A DNA stretch of 64,000 nucleotides. Source: Triops longicaudatus. Taxonomy: Eukaryota; Arthropoda; Branchiopoda; Notostraca; Triopsidae. Position 1 is the first letter of the stretch, and the number at the start of each line of letters is the position of its first letter. The notes beneath the pieces are model-generated. The model saw only the letters and a program-made list of their open reading frames with translations, made no database searches and was not told the origin of the DNA. The stretch spans positions 310,001 to 374,000 of the forward strand of contig JAGQDJ010000022.1 of assembly GCA_022885665.1 (NCBI GenBank), read 5' to 3'. The position numbers and the translations under genes are program-made. This document shows, one piece after another, positions 12,680 through 23,782 of this stretch.

Positions 12680-13406
12680 TATGGATACCTGCTAGCAAAT
12701 GAGAATTAACCCTCTTGGTGTTCAATCATGTATAATGAAGGTTTAATTGCAGAATCTCATCGTTAACGGCTGACATAAACTTAACGCTCCCCTCTCTGAA
12801 AAAAAAATACCTTTTTCAAGTCACTTGCAAAGACCTTTATTACGCATTTAAATTATGGAGATCGTCATTGCAAGGAGGACAGTGATCCTTGGGCAATAAA
12901 TTGTCACGTCACTGTGATCAATGTCTGTAATTTTTGTCTTTTGATGTTTCCAAAATTAACGAAAGTAATCCATGTCGCACTCCTTATAACCACCCTTCTT
13001 CCACGACACCACAACACTGCCCTAAGGAGGTCGTTGGTGAACTGCTCACTCGGATGCATTGAGAGTCAGCACCGCGAATGACGAAATCCTGATAGCTCAT
13101 TCGCTTTACGATCAAGTGACGTCACCTGCCACCTCGATCTTTTTCCCGTCAGGCAACTAACGGAAGATCATCGTTCTTGGCCCGTTTTCTGGGTAATTCG
13201 CCCGCGTTAGAGCTTGTGTGGCCCTTAATCACAATGTAAGTGCAAAGGAAATTAAAGCTAATGGTTTCAATTCATGTTTTAAGAATGATTGTCAACTTGA
13301 ATAAGTGTAAATTGTGTTTGAAACACGTAGCAATAGCAAAGTCATGTTCACCGTACGGTTGAAAACATTTTAAAGAAAACTTTGTTTCTTCTCTCACACA
13401 GTGAAA
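12680..13406. promoter_or_regulatory. Divergent DLG5/SAR1 upstream region with SAR1 5' intron
   Basis: The two start codons are 727 bp apart on opposite strands. A non-coding SAR1 exon appears to end at 13235 (donor GTAAGT). Its intron, 13236-13400, ends in TCTCACACAG just before the SAR1 ATG. The proximal region carries a CRE palindrome at 13116-13125 followed directly by an E-box-like CACCTG. Confidence 0.6.
13116..13125. promoter_or_regulatory. Palindromic CRE (GTGACGTCAC)
   Basis: A perfect 10-bp palindrome containing the full cAMP-response element TGACGTCA at 13117-13124. It sits about 110 bp upstream of the SAR1 5' exon donor. CREB/ATF proteins and the CREB3/CrebA family, which drives secretory-pathway genes, bind sites of this type. 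Use for SAR1 or DLG5 here is inference from position. Confidence 0.55.
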
Positions 13407-14238
13407 ATGTTTCTCTGGGACTGGATTACTGGTGTACTTGGATACTTAGGTAAAGTAAATGTGTTTATAAAGTAGTCTCAGAACTTATGTGATCAATGAT
13501 TGTTGTCACAGGTTTATGGAAGAAGTCAGGCAAGCTGTTATTCTTGGGATTGGATAATGCTGGCAAAACTACCCTGCTACATATGCTCAAAGACGACCGT
13601 ATGGCCCAACACGTCCCTACCCTTCACCCAAGTAAAACTAACAATTTTGTGACATTTCAATTTATAATTAACTGTACGCTTCGCATGCGTCATGCAGCAT
13701 CCGAGGAGTTATCAATCGGTAATATGAGATTCACAACCTTTGATTTGGGCGGACATCACCAAGGTAAAACATATCACTCAGTGATTTCAGTACACGTTTA
13801 AACGGGATTTATTCGTAGCTCGACGTGTCTGGAAGGACTATTTTCCCGCTGTTGATGCTATTGTCTTTCTTATTGATGCGTTTGATCGGGGTCGGTTTCC
13901 TGAAAGCAAAGCTGAATTGGATTCTTTGCTTACTGATGAGCAACTTTCCAACTGTCCCATTTTGATTCTTGGCAACAAAATTGACAGACCAGGCGCAGCT
14001 TCTGAAGACGAATTGCGTAATTATTTTGGAATTTATGGTCAAACAACAGGCAAAGTGAGTAAATAAAGTAGTAGAATAGTTTCCTACTTCATACGAATGC
14101 AATTTTAATGCCTTTACATAGGGTAAGATTCCGCGTTCGGAAGTCCCTGGCCGACCTTTGGAACTTTTTATGTGTTCTGTATTGAAGCGACAAGGTTACG
14201 GTGAAGGCTTCCGCTGGTTGGCCCAATACATCGACTAA
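13407..14238 (+). CDS. Sar1: Small GTPase SAR1 (COPII coat)
   Basis: Five coding exons: 13407-13449, 13512-13631, 13698-13763, 13819-14054 and 14122-14238. They give 582 nt and 193 aa, the usual length. The N-terminal amphipathic helix MFLWDWITGVLGYLG is followed by the P-loop GLDNAGKT, the switch I region HVPTLHPTSEEL, the switch II region FDLGGHHQARRVWK, and the base-recognition motifs GNKID and CSV. The C-terminus is GYGEGFRWLAQYID. The histidine after GG, equivalent to the catalytic His of SAR1, is present. Family role: GTP-bound SAR1 inserts its helix into ER exit-site membrane and recruits SEC23/24 to start COPII budding. The sequence is very close to insect SAR1. A 5' untranslated intron precedes the start codon, and introns within the coding region are 55-67 nt. 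Confidence 0.97.
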
Positions 14239-15518
14239 AAAGTCCTACTGCTAAAGGAAATACAAAAAGGCATGAGATTTTTTCACCGCCCCATCCCCTC
14301 CCTTTGGGTTGACGTAAATGGTTCAAAAGTCGGGGGTTTAATTTGTAGGGAAGCGTATGCATTTTGGCCAGAAATGAAGTTCGGACACGCAATTTCATTA
14401 TCCTTTTTTTCCCTAGGAACTTTTTGTAAGTTAACTTTTCCGTTCGTGGTTGGTAAACCTAGGCTTTAATTTTTTGTTATGGGTCACTCTTGTTTTAAAA
14501 GAATAGTTTTTGTCTCTCTTTTGCCCGGTATTATCGTCCTTATATTCCAAAAAAAAAAAGATTACCCTGAAGACCATGCGCTTTAATACCGATATTTTTC
14601 CCAGTCCTACTTTTGTTCATGCCTTCCAAAATTACATAAATACATACAGGAGTGCTGTGGTCCGATTACCAGCAAACCTTAACTAGTGAATTGTATTGTT
14701 TCACTTGGTACTGCTACTTTTTGTTTCGATAAACAAAGTAACAGTGGATTCCGCTTAATTGATCGCTTTTAGAACCCGGCGATCCTTAAAATAACTGGAA
14801 TTAACGTCGACGTTTCCTGTATAGCACGATACGGAATACCTGTCGAAAACACTTGGGACACATTCGTAACGGTAAATGGTAGAAGGAGTTCGACTTTACA
14901 ACCTAAGCTCTTCAATCGTTTTGTTAACAATGTGGCATCCGGCCACAGAATTCTTGCCAATCATCAGTATCCAAATACCCAAAGTTATTTACCACTGTAA
15001 GGGGGGCAACGGGGATTGCACATTTAATTACAGAAGCGAAGTGTCCAATTAATCAAAATAAAAAAAAACGACGTCTGGGACTAGAACGTTAGCGTAAAGT
15101 TAGTAAAGTGAATAGCCGACGCGCAAATTAGTGGAGACTTATTGCTGAAGAAGCATTCTTTGAAATTTGTAAGAATCGCTACAATCGATGGTAAAATATG
15201 CCATCGCTAGATGGCATGTGAACCGCGCTTCACATTGAAATTCAAATTGCGGTCTAACTCCACATGTAACAATTCGCTATTCGAATTGAACAGTTGAAAA
15301 GCGCACAAAAAGAAAATTAAAGGGTAATAGGAAATAAAGTTACAAATAACTATTCATTCACATTAGATTGAAACTCACAGTTGGAAAGACTGCTATAGAA
15401 GCTACTCCCTCGCCAGCTTTCCTTCGGTGAGCAATCGAACGTTTTCCGTGTTTTCGTTGCTCTCCTCGTTGGCAGAATATTCGATATAGCTTTGCTGGCA
15501 GAGCTTCCTCGTGACAAA
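14239..15518. other. SAR1 3' flank and HEI10 upstream region
   Basis: No gene is supported. The first few hundred bases should be SAR1 3' untranslated region, and the last few hundred the HEI10 promoter and leader. Scattered short open frames lack any domain or splice context. Confidence 0.5.
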
Positions 15519-16930
15519 ATGGCGAGCAACGGTTTACATTGTGATAATAATAAATGCAACGTATTACTAAGAAATATTGCTTGGGTCACTTCTTGTAAAC
15601 ACATCTTTTGCAACGAGGACGCCGAACGTGAATTAAATCCGTTACCAGCGCCATGCCTCGTTTGCAAGACACCCTTGAGTGGGAAATTGGATATTGTACG
15701 CGTTGATTTGAACCCTAGTGAACTGTATAAAGAGGTAAGCATTCTTCGCAAATTCAAGAGCATACTATAAAGCCCGGTAACACATACATGGTACGTTAAA
15801 TTGCGAAGATTTCTCTTCCGATAAGAAATTTCAAAAAGTGAATTCGTAAAACGGTGTTGTGTTTGAATTATTTTGTGAAAGCTTTACTCGAACCAATGTC
15901 GTATTTTCAGGGGCAGTGGGGGTTTGACCCCCTCCCCCTCGAAATGTTAAAAAAAACTACATAAGTTAGCCCCTCCCCAGCTCCCGAACCGAAAACCTGG
16001 TTACGGCCTTCACTTGAACCCATGGTATATGATGTAAACTTAATATATCTCAGATGATTCTTCTCGGTCACTCACCGGAAGTCGTTTTGGACGTAGCTAC
16101 GCGGGCCATTCGGTTCTGGGGACGCCACGTAGCTGAAGAGCGAGTCAGAGGTGTAGATGCTATAAAGCAACAAAAGGATTCCGCGCGAGTTGTAGAACAA
16201 TATTACGAATCAATGATTCTAAGCTTTAAGGAAGAAATTTCTGCTGGACAACGCCGTTGCGCAGGTGTGCACAATTACTAATATTTCTTTCACTTTTTCG
16301 TGCTCTTTCACTTTACAAGTATTTTCTCTCATTGGTTGTGTAGAGCTGAATCAGGAATTGCGAAACGCCAGAGAGGTGATTCAAGGATTAATTCGTGAAG
16401 TTCATGAAAAGGCACGTCAGTGTATTAAGCTCCAGGTGAGTCATGAAGATCAGGTTCAATCGAAAATTCTCGTACAACCCGGTTGTCTCATTTACAGCCT
16501 GCGTATAATTGTAAAATTAGGCACGATGTCAAAGCCAAATTTTCTTTCAAGGTGTTGTGTATTCTACTCGGAGCGCCTTTGCGGAATGGATTGTATTTTT
16601 TATTTATTTGAGTTTTCTTTTTTGTAGACACTCTATGATGCAATGCTTCTTAAGGTTGACAAAGGCAATGTGTCTATGACAGTGGATCTGCAATCTTCTG
16701 AAATAAACAGCCTTCCAAAGTCACCTTTTCTACAGCTGTCGAATCCGCCTCGTCGAAAAGCTACGTCTCCTTCCTTTACTGATGCTTTTACTGATGCTTC
16801 CTTAAATGATAGTTTTTTCTTTCGCCCTGGATCTGCAAACCAGCCATCCCAAGATCGTCAAGCTTCACCTGGTGGAAATTACTTCCAGTTACCAACAGTT
16901 GAATCGATTACGCCGCGAGCCAAATTTTAA
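15519..16930 (+). CDS. Ccnb1ip1: RING E3 ligase CCNB1IP1/HEI10 homologue
   Basis: Four coding exons: 15519-15734, 16054-16264, 16344-16435 and 16628-16930. They give 822 nt and 273 aa; the human protein is about 277 aa. The N-terminal RING-type zinc-binding region has CDNNKC, then SCKHIFC, then CLVC. Next comes the family hallmark LSGKLDIVR with NPSELYKE. A middle stretch (PEVVLDVATRAIRFW, then a coiled coil through exons 2-3) is followed by a phospho-rich tail with RATSPSFTDAF-like Ser/Thr-Pro sites. Family role: HEI10/CCNB1IP1 marks designated crossovers along the synaptonemal complex in meiosis and was first described as a cyclin-B-interacting E3 ligase. Poly(A) signals AATAAA lie at 17046-17051 and 17213-17218. 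Intron 1 carries a transposon-like relic. Confidence 0.9.
15909..16008. mobile_element. Possible transposon relic in HEI10 intron 1
   Basis: On the minus strand the segment begins GGCCGTAACCAGG, then runs through G-rich blocks, a T-rich middle and GGGGTCAAACCCCC. A similar start, GGCCCGTAGCTAGGGGGG, occurs at 35316-35333. The shared start suggests members of one degenerate repeat family. Class and exact ends are not determined. Confidence 0.35.
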
Positions 16931-19900
16931 AAAAGAAGATGTTAGTGAAGTTGCTCTTGATATTTGAGTAAACGTTGAACTCCACCCCCCACCCCCCCCC
17001 CACTGTACTTTATCCGTTCGAAAAATTTTAAGTTTAAAAGAAAGTAATAAAAAGAGAAGTTCATGCATCTTATTGTTGAAACGAGTGAATTCAGAGACCC
17101 CGCTTTATTTTGCTTTGGTTCGTACTCTTCTTGCTCATACCGACATGTCAAATTATCTTGACGGAAGCCGGCGGCCATGACACCATAAAAGAGAATCTGG
17201 TGTGAAATTTACAATAAAATTGACCAGCACTCGGAAAACGATTTGTTGTATCACACGCATCGGAAGATACATTCGTTTAAAACGGATCAAGTTCGCCTCT
17301 TTTCAGCCTAGCGTACTTTTAGTTAAACTTTTGTCCTAGATCCTTTGGCAGAAATAGGGTGAGTTATAATTAGTAAGAATTTTGCAAAGAATGCGAACAT
17401 TTTTGTGAAAGAGAGATTAAATTACGTCAAGCGCTAAAGGTGACTAGGCTCAATGGTGACTCAACACAAAGTTGAAAAAAATTATACCTTTCGAATAAAA
17501 GGTTTCTTGAGGCTGGAAAAAATCACGTTCAAGTAGAATAACGCTAAGCAGTCGTAAAAAATGTAGCATGTGGAACGATTGAAAGTTAACATAAATCAAA
17601 ACAGTGTCTTGTATCACTGCTCTTCATAGGGGAATCGAGTGGAGATTTTTTGTTGATACGTTAACTAGTAATTTCAAAACATACCCCCAAAAAAATCTTT
17701 TCAAGCTCAACATATGCTACAGAATAACTTAATACTGTATGCTACAGAATTACCTTCCGGTTCCAACGGGTTGACAGAATCGGAGCTCTGCGTATATAAA
17801 AGAGTAAAAAGAAATAATTATAACAGCTAATAAAGAATATTTTGAACGCAAATAGTTTAGGTTGAATTGGTCCGTGCTACTCTTGACGTTTTGCGTGAAC
17901 GGAATGTAGAAGAGAAGATGGAAAGGCACTCGAAATTCAATACAATAGCTGTTAACACAATATCGGTATAAAAGAAGACATTTATTTGACACTCACGTGT
18001 TTGCTCATGACTTTTTGATCAGTAGAATACTAATTTCAACAACACTAATACTCAACGCGAAGAAGTAATGGCATTAAACAGATAATAGCGTCCTAAAGTA
18101 CCGTTTAACTATGTAAATACGTTTCGAAAGATGGGATGAGGAAGTTCTACCCTTACCAGATAGCTATTACCATCACAGTGACCTGGCTAAACCAGCCAAA
18201 CTTTGGAGAATTTGATCTTCAAAGCAAATGAGTTATGTGTGTCTATTCTCACAGGAGATCAGGACTATGTCTTTTGCATTGAAGTTATTAGGGGCCACCC
18301 GCGAATCGAAACTACATTTGACCCCAACCTCCCCCTTTTCCCCTCTTGTCTCTCTTTCCTAGGGCACACAAGTCAACTTATGGCACTTTGGGTCACTTTC
18401 ACTGCGGAATTGCTTCGGTGATCGAGTCCGTCATTGGATTGGGGGTCTAGAGGAACCGATACAGCGGAGCCCAAAAGAGAGCTGAGATGAGCAAAAAGAG
18501 ACCGGTAAGTGCGTAAGGGAAAGGATGGAAGAAATGGGGAGTAAAAAGACCCGAGGGTAAGCTCTTGACCCTCTTGGGTGATTCTAGATCGTCATCTCGA
18601 TCTCATCTTCCCAAGTCTTGCCAACTACTAACTCGTCATATTGCTGCCTTAACCTGTTCTCTTCTTTCCAACCTCACAAAATCTTTACTTTTTGTGACTC
18701 TTTTTTTCTCGACGCTAACTATACAACATCATATCAACTTTCCCAAAGTTCGTAACCACATATACCAGCAACTATGCCACTAGGGACACGTTTAGACCCA
18801 GCTTCTCCTACGCGTAACAAATACGTTCAACTTAATCTCACGTTTCTACAGTTTCTGAGCACAAATCCCGCCTTCTATCCTCTCCCAGGAAGCCACTAAC
18901 AAAATCTTTTAAAAATCCCGTGACTTTTTTTCTTTGCCGGATGTCACTGATTATCACAGTACTAGTCCAAAACAATGGACAGTTACTTTATTAGAAGAGT
19001 ATCTATCCACATTGGCAATTGCATCTATGTAAGTGAAATTGTTACTACCCATAAAGAAGCGTTTTAGCTAACTAACATAATTAATTTAATATAAACATAT
19101 GTGCAGATCTGATTAAATGTTCGGAAAGTGTTTGGAAAGCTTGTGCTGAGTTTCTCATTTGGCGATCACTGAAATATTGCATGATATAGCGGTATCTAAA
19201 TAACCTTAAACGCTCCTGAAGCTTTCGGAACCGATTTCTACCACTAGTGAAAGTACATCGTCTTCCATAAAAAAAAATAAATCCCTCATTTCTTATTCAT
19301 GTTCCTCCGTGTAAACCTTTGCTAAAAACGTCGAGCTACTTGCCTGGAAGCTACTACTGCGACGTAATTTTCTCCATTTTCCTACCAGGAGCTATTGTCG
19401 CCCTCAAAAAAGACACGACAGAAGACAGAGGACGGGAAAGAGCTAGTTCAAGTATCACCATAAAAAGATATTCATCTTTTTATACACCAGGGTCTGTGTT
19501 AAGTCAATGTATAGCTCCAAGCAATACAGTTTCTCACCCTGCCAATTTTCTTCAATCTTTTTTTCTATATTTTAACGTAAGAAAAGACTCGGTTGACAAA
19601 AGATGTCGAAAGGAAAGTGGGAAGAAATAGATCAAATTTCGTCACTGTGAACAAGCTCTAGCATGGGTCAAAATCAAATCCTGGTTGATCTTGCTCCTGA
19701 ACTTCTCTTTCGGCGGTTTTCACCCGGGTGAGAAAACTTCCACATGTGAAAGCGATCATTTGAGCTCCCGTTGGTGCTTTTGGGTCCGTTGAAGATAAGA
19801 ACAACTAAATGAAAAAAGCTGTTTCTTTTTCTTGAGGTAGTACTCTTGTAATCTAGCTGCTATAGAAGTTAAAATGGGGTGTTTTGCGTTATTGCTTGTG

Positions 19901-22783
19901 TTTTCTCGAGCCTCAGTTGGACCCGGCCAAGAAAAGACATAGCGTGAGCAGTCAAGTGCAATAGCAAGATAGTGCCCATATTGGGGCAACGTACCCAACA
20001 GAGGAGCAGCGTAAAAGCGTATGCCCATCTTCCTCTCCTTCTGCTTGCTTGATTCCTTAAGACTGGGGACGCCTCAAGGCTTCCGTTTCATACTTCAGCC
20101 GCCGACTTACTCAGAAAAGAGCAACTGTCATACTCTGCAACTAACAAGCATACGAACTTCGTAAGAAAACGCACAGCACTGGGTGCATCTGCAGACGCCA
20201 ACTGCGTCCGTTTTTCCCTCCCCACAAGGCTCAGTAATGCTTGCATGACAAACGCGTCGTTAAGGCTGAGACGACTTCATCGTTATGGAGCAATTAACAA
20301 TCAATCCTGAGCTTTTCTTCTTAATTTTTGCTAAAAGCTTTTCTCTTTCCAGTTGTAAAAATCTGTAGCGAGTGCTAAAAAGCTATGTCTACAATGCCAC
20401 CATAACGTAGTTTTATAGACTTTGCTCCGGGGTATGCTTTCTATGTCTTCCAGAAAGACATCGAAGGTTCGCTGAACAATCGTTCACACTGAATTAATGC
20501 GTATAAGCAGAACACATACAGCGGAAAATATGTATGAGATATGAGAATCCTATTTATCACATATGGGCATTTCCCACACGAGAATCTTCCCCATAGTACA
20601 AATACTTATGTGATCTTTTGCTTGAGCAGTGCCCCTGCTGCCTGATCTTGATCTTGGGGGTTGGTTACGAACCAAAATGAGTCTCTTCTGCTTCTGTAAG
20701 TTGAGCTGTGATGACCTGGGTGTGCTAAGCTGATTGCTTCGTGCGAAAGGATTTTCTGCTTTAGGGAACTTGCTTTTTTACCGAAACACTGCTTCAAACC
20801 ACGTTGATGGGTTCAAGTATAACTCAACTCGCTGATAAAGAAAGTTGCTAGATTAACACCTTTCGTATACTCACCAGATATCCATTTCGTCCAGTATTCC
20901 AAATTGTAAGGTTACTGTGGCTTATGTCCTTAAGATTGCAGGAAGGTTTCATCAACTTAATGTACTACGTTGTAAAGCACGAGCTCTTAATCGAGTTATG
21001 GATGCCCTTCCTTTTTGCGTTTCAGATCCTCATCGTCCCTGTACACAGCAGCATTCTCTGTTCCGCGTATTTCCAAAGCAAATACTTTCGACCATCTTGT
21101 AACATTCAACAAGGCTTTGTGTCGTGCCCTTATTGCCAATGTTGGATGGAGATAGATTGGCTTTTACTATTACGGCAAAGGCTAGCACGACAAGAGAGAC
21201 AGATGTTAAAGTGTATAGCGTTTGGGCAACTTGAATGAATAAGCTCAAGCGAAAAGGTTTCAGAGGGGTGAGCAATATTGCGTGTCACCCCCATACTCCC
21301 CTAAATGGGGTGTTAAACTGAAAAAGTAACTAGAGTTTCCGCATTTTACAACAAGGAAATGCACGCTTTATAATTGCTCACTGCAATGAGACCAGCTTCT
21401 TTGATGGGCAATTCCAAGCAACGTAAGTATCCAATCAAGATAAAATGTGCACGTTATTTGTTATTTTCTGGATAACTTATGCGATGTCTGCTGTATGTCT
21501 AAAATTACTTGGTTACTAAGTTTAACCTTGGAACGTTGAAAACAAGAAGTGAGATGTTGGAATAAGAAAAAATACGCATTGAAAGGAATTACAAAACAAA
21601 TTGTCACCCACGGCATAGAATATCCCATGGAGATTTGTTAAAGATTTCCATAGAGATTTTTTAAAGGAAAGAGGTTCCACATCCGGCTCAATTTTATCTG
21701 GACATGTAAAAAAGTCTAGAAATAAAAATAGGTAACGAAATTAACACAAGCTGTTGGCGTTGATGCGAGTCTGATAGTGAAGTTTTACGGAAGGATAAGA
21801 AAAAGTTAACTGCTTGGAGTGCACTATGACACCTGTCATGTGGTTACGCATCCCATATGGACCACACGTGACAATAGCCTAACCCCACCCCCATGAGTTT
21901 AAACTTACCCTCTTTATTCCTTGATCTCCCTCACTACATTACTCCCCCTTTTCGACTCCGATTCTTTTTTTTTTCGTATGCTGTTTGATTCCGCAATAGT
22001 TCTGATACAGAAGGGAGGAGGGAAACAGGGCATATAAGAACGCTTTTATAGACCATCTGGTTTGTTAGATGTGATTTCAATAGACCCCATAGGCCAGTTC
22101 TATAACTCTACCCTCCTTGATGATCTGAGCTGGTGGTAATTTGGCCCATAAATCTCCACTCTAAGTAGTAATGCCAAATTATAGCATGCTTATCATACTT
22201 TACCAACATATTACCTGCATTTTTGGTAATGCCAATTATACTACGAACTGACAACCAAATAGTCGTAAGTTCCTTAATTTGCAACGCAAAACTCCGTTGA
22301 TAAATTACATGAACACTTTTCTTGATGCCAATTCAATATAACAGGTGCAATGCAGAGTGAGGCGCAAGTTCTGAATAGCTTCTTCTAGAAATAAAAAGAG
22401 CGCAAAATGGAAAGTGTGGGTCTGAGGGCGTGGTTATGCTGGTCGTCCAACTCGATTTTCTTGACGCTCTGCACATAGTTCATATAACGCACACAAAACT
22501 CCTCCCCATCTGGAAAAGGCGGGTGATCATGTTTGGCCATGTGTGATAGTGGCAACACCAAGATCTTCCCTCCCCTCTTCCCCACCCCCTTTACGCTCAC
22601 CCTGTGCCCAAACCAACCACACACACACACTTGCTCACCCTTATGTTATCCTGAGTTCAGCAAGGTGTCCGTCATTCTGCTCCAAATCGTGATCGCATCC
22701 ACTTCGTCACTCCGAGACCTCCGCTTGGAGCTTACGTAAAATACTGCAGTTATTTTGTGTTAACTTGTGTTAATCACATAGAA
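16931..22783. other. Gene-poor interval between HEI10 and zinc-finger gene
   Basis: The first 300 bp hold the HEI10 3' untranslated region with two AATAAA signals (17046 and 17213). After that I see no exon chain, RNA gene or clear repeat. A short CA tract lies at about 22618-22630. I looked specifically for an upstream PR/SET exon belonging to the zinc-finger gene and recognised none. Confidence 0.5.
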
Positions 22784-23782
22784 ATGACTATGGATACGAG
22801 TCTCGTGAATAAAGAATCCTTAGAAGGACCTTACAGTGTAAAACAGCCAGTGGCACCAAAACGCAGTTTCGACGTTGCTTTCCTGACCGGCAACCACGAC
22901 GATTCGGACGACAGTTCTAGTCACATTAGTTCTTCAAATAATAACAAAAAACTCACTAAATCCTACTGCTGCACCGACACTACGGCCACCACTGTAATCA
23001 GCAACCAAGGTGACAATGGAAGCGCATTCACCAAGGTAGCACCTAAACGAGAGTTCTCACCTCGTACCAGTCCCGTTACGAATCTTCATGACAACCATAC
23101 CGATGACGACCCATCGAGTATTTTGTCCGGTACCACTAATCCGTTTCTGATGCCGCCACACCTAGCTACCTCCTTGTCTCTTCAGTTTTTCCAAAATCAT
23201 TCTGCGGCTGCTAGCAAAGGGCTAGCCATGTCCCTGTTTGGTCCCGCGGCTTCACAACTCCTGCAGACTCGACCTTACTCGGCCTTGTTCATGGCCGCTG
23301 CTTCTGCCAGCGGCTGCAACCTCCGAGGGGGCAACGAGAGCTACTTCCCGTCAGGAGCAAAATCATTGCGATCCGAGCCTACTGCTCCTGCTGTCACTAT
23401 GGCCTACAGTAACCCAACTCTCAGTACTAGTCCACTTGACCCACGTCTTGGAAATTTAAGGGGTGGCACAGGCGGACCCGGGCCGATGGGCTTGTTTCCA
23501 GGACCCACGTTACCTAACCCACAAGTGCTGCCCTCATCTTTAGCAGCCTTGTCAGCTGGGACGGCTCAGAACATGTGTGCGAAATGCAACCTAAGTTTTC
23601 GGATGACCTCGGATCTGGTGTACCATATGCGGTCACAGCATCGCCAAGACACCACCAACAAAGAAAAGCAGCGACGACAGGAAAAACTGCGTTGTCCGGT
23701 GTGTGGGGAAAGTTTCCGCGAACGCCATCACTTAACACGACATATGACCTCACACGAAGACAGAGAAGCCAAAGGCAAATGA
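22784..23782 (+). CDS. PRDM8/ZNF488-type C2H2 zinc-finger protein
   Basis: A single open exon of 332 codons from ATG 22784. The N-terminal half is Ser/Thr/Asn-rich and contains VAPKRSFDVAFL, a KR-x-FDV motif of the kind seen in PRDM8. Two C2H2 fingers sit at about residues 265-286 (CAKCNLSFRMTSDLVYHMRS, then QH) and 304-324 (CPVCGESFRERHHL, then TRHMTSH). Spacing is C-x2-C-x12-H-x4-H, then C-x2-C-x12-H-x3-H. This finger pair closely matches the C-terminal fingers of vertebrate PRDM8 and ZNF488. Those act as nuclear repressors in neural and oligodendrocyte development. No PR/SET domain is encoded here. The frame stays open upstream of the ATG to an acceptor-like CTGCAG at about 22748, so a spliced 5' exon is possible. 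Confidence 0.8.
   Translation: MTMDTSLVNKESLEGPYSVKQPVAPKRSFDVAFLTGNHDDSDDSSSHISSSNNNKKLTKSYCCTDTTATTVISNQGDNGSAFTKVAPKREFSPRTSPVTNLHDNHTDDDPSSILSGTTNPFLMPPHLATSLSLQFFQNHSAAASKGLAMSLFGPAASQLLQTRPYSALFMAAASASGCNLRGGNESYFPSGAKSLRSEPTAPAVTMAYSNPTLSTSPLDPRLGNLRGGTGGPGPMGLFPGPTLPNPQVLPSSLAALSAGTAQNMCAKCNLSFRMTSDLVYHMRSQHRQDTTNKEKQRRQEKLRCPVCGESFRERHHLTRHMTSHEDREAKGK

Noticed and set aside
22385..22630. 81-codon minus-strand frame upstream of the zinc-finger gene
   Set aside because: It overlaps a low-complexity CA tract, has no domain, and is antisense to a likely promoter or leader.
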